A stretch of 59,754 bases of DNA from Candidatus Thermoflexus sinensis (GTDB lineage: Bacteria > Chloroflexota > Anaerolineae > Thermoflexales > Thermoflexaceae). Of this stretch, positions 57,701-59,754 are shown piece after piece. The stretch lies in contig JAEVEY010000044.1 in NCBI GenBank assembly GCA_016842045.1, positions 1 through 59,754 of the forward strand, given 5' to 3'. A program made the translations under genes and the position numbers. Below the pieces are notes generated by a model. The model was not told the DNA's origin. It saw nothing but the letters and a program-made list of their open reading frames with translations, and did not search any database. How positions within the stretch are numbered: the first letter of the stretch is position 1; each line of letters starts with the position of its first letter.

Positions 57701-58198
57701 CTATTGAAGCCGGTTGATATCCACCCACATCGATCCCCCTATGGTCCGAACTGGGTGAGCAGGCAGTGGAGTGGAACAGGAGCCCGCGATGGGGCGGCCG
57801 TCCGCGGCGAAGCGGCATCCCACGCACTCCGCCACCAGCTCCAGCCCCTCGATCTTCAGCAGGCAGGGGATGCCTGGCGGCTGCATCGGGAAGGCCCGGA
57901 TTTGCTCTCCGGTGCGCACCAGGATCAGGGGATAAATCCGGCCGCTCCGGTCCGACAGCGTGATGGGGAAGGGAACCCCTTCGCTCAAGCGGTCCGGCGG
58001 GATGCCGGTATCCAGCCACCGGGGCGTCCAGGGAGCGCCGAAGATCGCCAGCCCGAAGATCACACAGAGGCCCAGCCCCAGTAAGCTTCCAAAAAGGGCA
58101 AGGAACACTTTGCCTTTTCGACCTGCCTGGGAAGGCAACCCCTCCTCCTCAATCGGAAAAGGAACGCCCTCCCGTTGACCATCCCCTACCCATGTCAT
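57701..58198 (-). CDS. Uncharacterised single-pass membrane protein
   Basis: MTWVGDGQREGVPFPIEEEGLPSQAGRKGKVFLALFGSLLGLGLCVIFGLAIFG... Confidence 0.6.
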   Translation of the reverse strand: MTWVGDGQREGVPFPIEEEGLPSQAGRKGKVFLALFGSLLGLGLCVIFGLAIFGAPWTPRWLDTGIPPDRLSEGVPFPITLSDRSGRIYPLILVRTGEQIRAFPMQPPGIPCLLKIEGLELVAECVGCRFAADGRPIAGSCSTPLPAHPVRTIGGSMWVDINRLQ

Positions 58199-58493
58199 CG
58201 CCGATTTACTCTCCTTGAGGCGGGTGGAACCATCGAAGGCAGCCCTCCCCCCCAAACTCCCCCAGGTCTACCGATCCAGAAGAGCGTTCTATCCGTTACA
58301 GTGCAAGCGTTATCCGCGGTCTGATTCCCCGATATTTTGCTGAGGTCGGAGCCTGGGGAGCAAAGCCAGGCCCCTTCGACAGCCAGCTTCGCCCTCAAAG
58401 GGATCTGGATCTTCCCGGCCAGCCCGTGGATAAAAAGCGCGGGGAGGAACTTTTCCCTCCCCGCGCCGATTCCTCCCTCCGGATGAAAAGCGC

Positions 58494-58682
58494 TCATGCC
58501 CGTCCTTCGACTTCCAGGACCTGCACGCCCCGGTAAGTGCCGCAATACGGGCAGACGTGGTGCGGGAGGATCCGGTTCTTGCAGCGGGGGCATGGCACGA
58601 GATTCGGACGCTGGAGCGCATCATGCGCCCGGCGCATCCCCCGTCGCGTCCGGGTCACCCGGCGCTTCGGCAATGCACCCAT
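58494..58682 (-). CDS. rpmF: 50S ribosomal protein L32
   Basis: MGALPKRRVTRTRRGMRRAHDAL...CPRCKNRILPHHVCPYCGTYRG. Confidence 0.93.
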   Translation of the reverse strand: MGALPKRRVTRTRRGMRRAHDALQRPNLVPCPRCKNRILPHHVCPYCGTYRGVQVLEVEGRA

Positions 58683-59124
58683 CGGAGATCACCTCCTCTT
58701 CGTTTTTTGGTTTGGGTTGGTCGGGGCTGTCAAAGACAGCCCCACCCGAAAATCTCCCGGATAAAGGGATCGGCCTGCCGCAAAGCCTGGCCTCTTTCCC
58801 CGCATCGCTCCGGGGCACGAGGGAAAAGCCTCTTCAGGCCCGGGCAACAACATGCATCACTTAATGGTAATCGAGAGCCTGAAGAATCGCAACCTTCTTT
58901 CTGGGAGGCGCGTCCCCCTACGCTCCGGGCTTTTCCATCATCGGACAGACCGGGAAGCGAAAGGGCGCGCCACTGATCCGGCGGGCCGCCTGATGGCTCA
59001 CCCCGGCCAATCCACCCCTGGAGATGGGGATCAGGGATTGGGCCTGTCGGATCGAAGCCGCGCTATGGATTTGCCCCATGGATCGATGGATGGAAAAACC
59101 TGCCTGATCCTTCTGGTCATCTCA

Positions 59125-59153
59125 TTGACAGGGTTCGTTTTATCGGCTAAAAT
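59125..59153 (+). promoter_or_regulatory. rpsL promoter TTGACA-N17-TAAAAT
   Basis: Direct reading. Confidence 0.7.
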
Positions 59154-59328
59154 ACCGCATGCTCTTTTGATCCCTGGACCCTGGGCGAAGCGGTCCATTC
59201 TCCTGTCCGGAGGATGGAGGCAGGGGGGTAGTAGCTGGCCAGCCCCCGAACTTCCTTTGCCTACCGCCCAAAGGGCCACGGTATATCGTCCGTTCGTCTA
59301 AAAGATATCTTGAGAGGGATAAGGAAGG

Positions 59329-59754
59329 ATGCCAACCATCAATCAGCTGGTCCGCAAGGGCCGTAAGCCGAAAGTTCGGAAAAGCAAGTCCCCTGCCCTT
59401 CACTGGGTGTATAACTCGCTGACCGGGGAGCGCTACTGGGATCCGAAAGGCGCTCCACAGCGCCGTGGGGTGTGTGTGGTGGTGCGCACGATGACCCCCA
59501 AGAAGCCCAACTCGGCGTTGCGGAAGATCGCCCGCGTTCGCCTGACCAGCGGGGTGGAGGTCACCGCTTACATCCCCGGCGAGGGCCACAACCTCCAGGA
59601 GCACTCGGTGGTTCTGGTGCGCGGGGGGCGCGTGAAGGATCTGCCGGGGGTGCGCTATCACATCATCCGGGGCGCGCTGGACGCAGCGGGCGTGGATAAG
59701 CGACGCCAGGGGCGCTCGAAATATGGCGCCAAGCGGCCCAAGGAGCAGAAGGGT
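59329..59754 (+). CDS. rpsL: 30S ribosomal protein S12 (truncated by window end)
   Basis: [24 protein letters not shown]...[69 protein letters not shown]; not in the ORF track because the stop is outside the window. Confidence 0.97.
   Translation, partial: MPTINQLVRKGRKPKVRKSKSPALHWVYNSLTGERYWDPKGAPQRRGVCVVVRTMTPKKPNSALRKIARVRLTSGVEVTAYIPGEGHNLQEHSVVLVRGGRVKDLPGVRYHIIRGALDAAGVDKRRQGRSKYGAKRPKEQKG

Noticed and set aside
59329-59754. Insertion [16 protein letters not shown] in ribosomal protein S12
   Set aside because: Relative to E. coli or Thermus S12 it looks unusual, but Bacillus-type S12 proteins carry an insertion at the same place, so it is a known lineage variation

Overview
GC-rich bacterial chromosomal window. 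The gene set and promoter style suggest a thermophilic Chloroflexota; this taxonomy is an inference and was not tested. Main content in order: (1) about 0.25-14.4 kb, a carotenoid/photoprotection locus: DUF523-DUF1722 (RudS-type), crtB, crtI, a B12-binding MerR regulator (CarH/LitR type), SRPBCC, CrtD/CrtI-like desaturase, DICT-like sensor, photolyase, CYP175-like P450, GT2, fused CrtYc/Yd-type cyclase, plsY. (2) 14.6-17.3 kb, beta-oxidation genes. (3) A GH3-fold protein that appears to lack its catalytic residues, a CoA-binding protein, tRNA-Arg(CCT), DUF4870, recJ and a flippase-like protein. (4) 25.1-39.5 kb, a long ilv-leu-cim-asd cluster preceded by what reads as a complete leader-peptide attenuator. 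(5) DMT transporter, GT1, pentaheme cytochrome c, lgt, and a LacI regulator with a MalEFG-type ABC transporter. (6) A HerA/NurA operon, rho, thiolase, L32 and the start of rpsL. The most notable non-coding signals are three contiguous 11-bp repeats matching the CarH operator form between crtB and crtI, the ilv attenuator with a perfect 13-nt antiterminator, and short TIR-bounded (MITE-like) elements. One of these has a 4-bp target duplication and an intact empty-site copy next to it. Coordinates were read by eye and CDS starts were adjusted from the ORF track where an internal start was better supported. No database search was run.
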